DNA of 64,000 nt, taken from positions 43,447 to 107,446 of the forward strand of contig NZ_JAFIWB010000018.1 of assembly GCF_017163705.1 (NCBI RefSeq), in the 5' to 3' direction. Positions 61,424 to 64,000 of the stretch are shown here, piece after piece. This stretch comes from Xanthomonas bonasiae. Its GTDB lineage: Bacteria; Pseudomonadota; Gammaproteobacteria; Xanthomonadales; Xanthomonadaceae. Within the stretch, counting starts at the first letter, position 1. Each line of letters begins with the position of its first letter. A program made the position numbers and the translations under genes. Below the pieces are notes generated by a model that worked only from the letters and a program-made list of their open reading frames with translations, was not told the DNA's origin and did no database searches.

Positions 61424-62215
61424 CTAGTCCGCCGCATCTCCCAACCACGGCGCCTGTGCCTTGCGGTACTCGCCGCTGGCCTTGCTCAGGTGCAGCCACT
61501 GGTCCACGTAGGCCTTCCAGGCCATGTCGTCGCGCGGCAGCAGGAACGCCTTTTCGCTGTACTGCAGCGGCTGTTGCGGATTCACCGCGCACAGGCCGGG
61601 CATGCGGCGCTGCTGAAAGCGCGCTTCGGAAGCATCGGTGATCATCACGTCGGCGCGGCCTTCGAGCAGCTCGCGGAAGATCGCGGTGTTGTCGTCGGAC
61701 AGGGTCAGCCGCGCCTGCGGCAGTTCGCGGCGGGCGAAGGCTTCATTGGTGCCGCCGCGCGGTTCGATCACCCGCACCTCGGCGCGATCGATCTGCGCGA
61801 TGTCGCGATAGCGCTGCTGGTCGGCGCAGCGCACCAGCGGGATCTTGCCGTCCACGTCGAGCACGGCGCTGAACCAGGCGTGGCGCTGCCGCTGCAGCGA
61901 CACCGAGATGCCGCCGACGGCGATGTCGCAGCGATCGGCGAGCAGGTCCGGCAGCAGCGTCGCCCAGCGCGTGGGGACCCAGGTCACCGGCACCTCCAGG
62001 CTGGCCGCGAGCGATTGCGCCAGGGCGATGTCGATGCCTTCGTAGCCGCCGTCCGCACGCAGCAGGCTGTAGGGCAGGTAGTCGCCGGTGGTGCACACGC
62101 GCAGCGTGCCGCGCTGCGCGATGCTGTCCAGGTGCGACGGCGCGGCAGTGGCCGGGAGCGCCGCGGCGGCGCTCAGCAGGCAGGCGCCCAGCCATCGGAT
62201 CGTTGCGTGCTTCAT
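61424..62215 (-). CDS. pheC: Periplasmic cyclohexadienyl dehydratase-like protein (SBP family 3 fold)
   Basis: 263 residues with a signal peptide (MKHATIRWLGACLLSAAAAL, PATA cleavage). It follows P. aeruginosa PheC closely: AQRGTLRVCTTGDYLPYSLL, GYEGIDIALAQSLAASLEVP, DIAVGGISVSLQRQRHAWFS, PRGGTNEAFARRELPQARL and CAVNPQQPLQYSEKAFLLPR. PheC converts arogenate or prephenate to phenylalanine or phenylpyruvate in the periplasm. It is a solute-binding-protein fold turned enzyme. A plain amino-acid-binding protein is the alternative, but no ABC transporter genes are adjacent. Confidence 0.85.
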   Translation of the reverse strand: MKHATIRWLGACLLSAAAALPATAAPSHLDSIAQRGTLRVCTTGDYLPYSLLRADGGYEGIDIALAQSLAASLEVPVTWVPTRWATLLPDLLADRCDIAVGGISVSLQRQRHAWFSAVLDVDGKIPLVRCADQQRYRDIAQIDRAEVRVIEPRGGTNEAFARRELPQARLTLSDDNTAIFRELLEGRADVMITDASEARFQQRRMPGLCAVNPQQPLQYSEKAFLLPRDDMAWKAYVDQWLHLSKASGEYRKAQAPWLGDAAD

Positions 62216-62506
62216 GGCAGACGGGTTTTCACGACGGGGCGTTCTCCAAACCAGGGGGGCGACGCGTGTTGGCTGTACGCCGGCTGTCGCTGCAGCGGCG
62301 CCGGCCACCTTAGCCGGTTTCCTCGCGACACGGCGCAGCGTCAAGCGTGGCGGGGGTTTTGCACCCGCAGTCCGGCGGCGGGTGGCAGCGCATGACGGCG
62401 TTGGACGCCGATTGACACGTTGCGGCACAGGAACTCACGGCACCATAGCGGAGTCCGGAGACAATCCTCCGGTGGACGCATACCTCGCTATGGAATCTCG
62501 ATCGTC

Positions 62507-63493
62507 GTGACGTCTGCGCCTGCGGAAGACCGGCTGCTGCACCTGGGCGCGGCCGCCACCACCTTGCTGATCCTGCTGTTGCTCGGCCGCCTGCTGTTGA
62601 TCGCGCCGGCGGCGCCGCCGCCGCGCGTCCACGACGCGATGCGGCTGGTGTTCGTGCCGCGCCCGGAACCGGTCGCCGCGCCGCCGCCGTCACCGCAGGC
62701 CGCCCAGTCCGCGCCGCATGCCGCGGCACGGCGCGCGCCGGCCGCCGCGCGCGCGGCGCAAGCGCCGCTGCCGCCCCCGACCCGCACGGCCGCCCCTGTG
62801 GCCACGCAGGCCGCGCCGATGAGCGCCACGCTGTACACCCGCGACGGCAGCGCGCGGTTGCCGGACGGCGTGGCGGTGGATCCGTTCGCCGAGGCGCAAG
62901 GCACCCCGCCGGGCACCACCAATCCGCGCGACCTGGCCAAGGCCAAGCGCCTGCTCGAGCGTCCGAACCCGATCGACTACCGGCCCACCCGCTTCGACAA
63001 GGATTGGGCCACCAGCGGCACCCTGGGCGACGTGGCGATGCAGGGCATCGGCGATGCGATGAAGAAGATGCTGCCCAAGAGCACCCACCAGTCGGCGGTG
63101 GCGCGGCCGCCGCCGGACGTGCGCTTCAACCCGGCGCTGCACGAGCGCCCGGGCGACCTCGGCAGCGAGGCCACCGGCGATGCCTACAAGGCCGCGCCGA
63201 TCGCGTTGGAAAAGGCGCCGGGCCTGGACGGCGAAGCCAGCCGCCGCATCCGCAAGGCGATCGGCGAACTGGAGCAGCGCCGCGCGGCCTGCCCGGCGGC
63301 GCAGCGCAGCCGCCTGCTGCAGCCGGTGCTGGACAATCTGGACGAACTGCAGCGCGTGGAAAAGGCCATGGCCCACGGCGCCGACCCGATCCTGGCGCAG
63401 CAGACCCTGCCGCGCGCCGCCGACAGCGCCTACGACCTGGCGCGGCGCGCGCTGTGGTATGCCGACCAGAAACTGGCGGCGTGCGCGCCGTAG
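62507..63493 (+). CDS. Proline/alanine-rich single-pass membrane protein of unknown function
   Basis: 328 residues from a GTG at 62507. A membrane helix lies near the N-terminus (HLGAAATTLLILLLLGRLLL). A ~70-residue Pro/Ala/Arg-rich spacer like that of TonB follows (APPPSPQAAQSAPH, PLPPPTRTAAPVATQ). The soluble domain has LYTRDGSARLPDGVAVDPFA, LAKAKRLLERPNPIDYRPTR, FDKDWATSGTLGDVAMQGIG and helices with RRAACPAAQRSRLLQPVLDN. Two C-terminal cysteines are present. It appears to be a xanthomonad-type conserved protein. No TonB C-terminal motif is seen. Confidence 0.75.
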   Translation: MTSAPAEDRLLHLGAAATTLLILLLLGRLLLIAPAAPPPRVHDAMRLVFVPRPEPVAAPPPSPQAAQSAPHAAARRAPAAARAAQAPLPPPTRTAAPVATQAAPMSATLYTRDGSARLPDGVAVDPFAEAQGTPPGTTNPRDLAKAKRLLERPNPIDYRPTRFDKDWATSGTLGDVAMQGIGDAMKKMLPKSTHQSAVARPPPDVRFNPALHERPGDLGSEATGDAYKAAPIALEKAPGLDGEASRRIRKAIGELEQRRAACPAAQRSRLLQPVLDNLDELQRVEKAMAHGADPILAQQTLPRAADSAYDLARRALWYADQKLAACAP

Positions 63494-63522
63494 CGGTGGC
63501 GCTTTCCCGGCTGCGTGCCGTT

Positions 63523-64000
63523 GTAGGAGCGGCTTCAGCCGCGACAAGCGGCGTGGGCCGGCTATCCGCGCTCGGAAGCAGTCGAGACTGAAGTCCCTCC
63601 CACAGTGCATCCGGCCGGCGCGCCGCAAGCCTCTCCTGTAGGAGCGGCTTCAGCCGCGACAAACGGCGTGGGCCGGCTATCCGATCTCGGAAGCGGCCAG
63701 GACTGAAGTCCCCCCACAGTGCACCCGGCCGGCGCGCCGCAAGCCTCTCCTGTAGGAGCGGCTTCAGCCGCGACAAACGGAGTGGGCTGGCTATCCGATC
63801 TCGGAAGCGGCCGGGACTGAAGTCCCCCCACAGTGCACCCGGCCGGCTCGCCGCAAGCCTCTCCTGTAGGAGCGGCTTCAGCCGCGACGAACGGAGCGGG
63901 CTGGCTATCCGATCTCGGAAGCAGCCGGGACTGAAGTCCCCCCACAGTGCACCCGGCCGGCTCGCCGCAAGCCTCTCCTGTAGGAGCGGCTTCAGCCGCG
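63523..64000. repeat. Tandem array of a 114-115 bp unit carrying two palindromes
   Basis: Units start at 63523, 63638, 63752, 63866 and 63980, so the period is 115 then 114. The array runs off the right edge with more than four copies. Each unit has TAGGAGCGGCTTCAGCCGC, a GGCTATCCGATCTCGGAAG spacer, an inverted GGGACTGAAGTCCC element and a CCCGGCCGGC/CGCCGCAAGCC spacer. Later copies share changes (GGCGTGGG to GGAGTGGG to GGAGCGGG), which shows stepwise duplication. The true copy number cannot be seen from this window. Confidence 0.92.

Noticed and set aside
63523..64000. Regular 114-bp array considered as a CRISPR array
   Set aside because: The period is too long, the spacers are themselves repeated, and two inverted palindromes lie in each unit. 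No cas genes are present.

Overview
The window looks like chromosomal DNA of a Xanthomonadaceae bacterium, most likely Xanthomonas. It is GC-rich. Between genes it carries many copies of short palindromes such as TAGGAGCGGCTTCAGCCGC, which are typical of xanthomonads. It also has an XVIPCD-tagged effector of the Xanthomonas bacteria-killing type IV secretion system, an XAC0095-family gene, and a run of exported glycoside hydrolases and peptidases. No rRNA or convincing tRNA gene is visible, and there is no CRISPR array or intact insertion sequence.

Layout. 1-9.8 kb is core: a RutE-like reductase end, a YceI protein, a siderophore-interacting flavoprotein with a YqjI-like PadR regulator, an RsbU/RsbW/STAS partner-switching operon, and aceE. 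9.8-14.8 kb is an A+T-richer island with a Hachiman-like antiphage operon (HamA nuclease, HamB helicase) followed by a DCL/DUF3223 gene. 14.8-19.9 kb is a second accessory segment: an immunity-lipoprotein/XVIPCD-effector pair and a convergent orphan lipoprotein, flanked by two copies of a leader + XAC0095 gene + SymE-remnant cassette, the second copy broken by an internal deletion. 20.0-22.3 kb is another low-GC patch with a membrane protein, a poly-glycine lipoprotein and a secreted HExxH protein.

22.3-50.3 kb is mainly xanthomonad envelope and export functions: S41 and M1 peptidases, an SPFH lipoprotein, GH97, GH30 and GH42 glycosidases, a polysaccharide deacetylase, an acetamidase/formamidase-family protein and several lipoproteins, with a HipA-kinase relic in between. 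50.3-64 kb holds a LysR regulator divergent from an NAD(P)H oxidoreductase, a methyltransferase, a DMT exporter, CycA, a CorA/ZntB-type transporter, an AraC regulator, the RNA phosphotransferase KptA, an NHL-LytM fusion protein, a periplasmic PheC-type dehydratase and a proline/alanine-rich membrane protein. The window ends inside a 114-bp tandem array of the palindromes.

The strongest leads are the Hachiman-like operon with its third gene, the effector/immunity segment with its duplicated structured-leader cassette, and the two tandem palindrome arrays. Functional names come from reading motifs and remembered family patterns. No database search was run.
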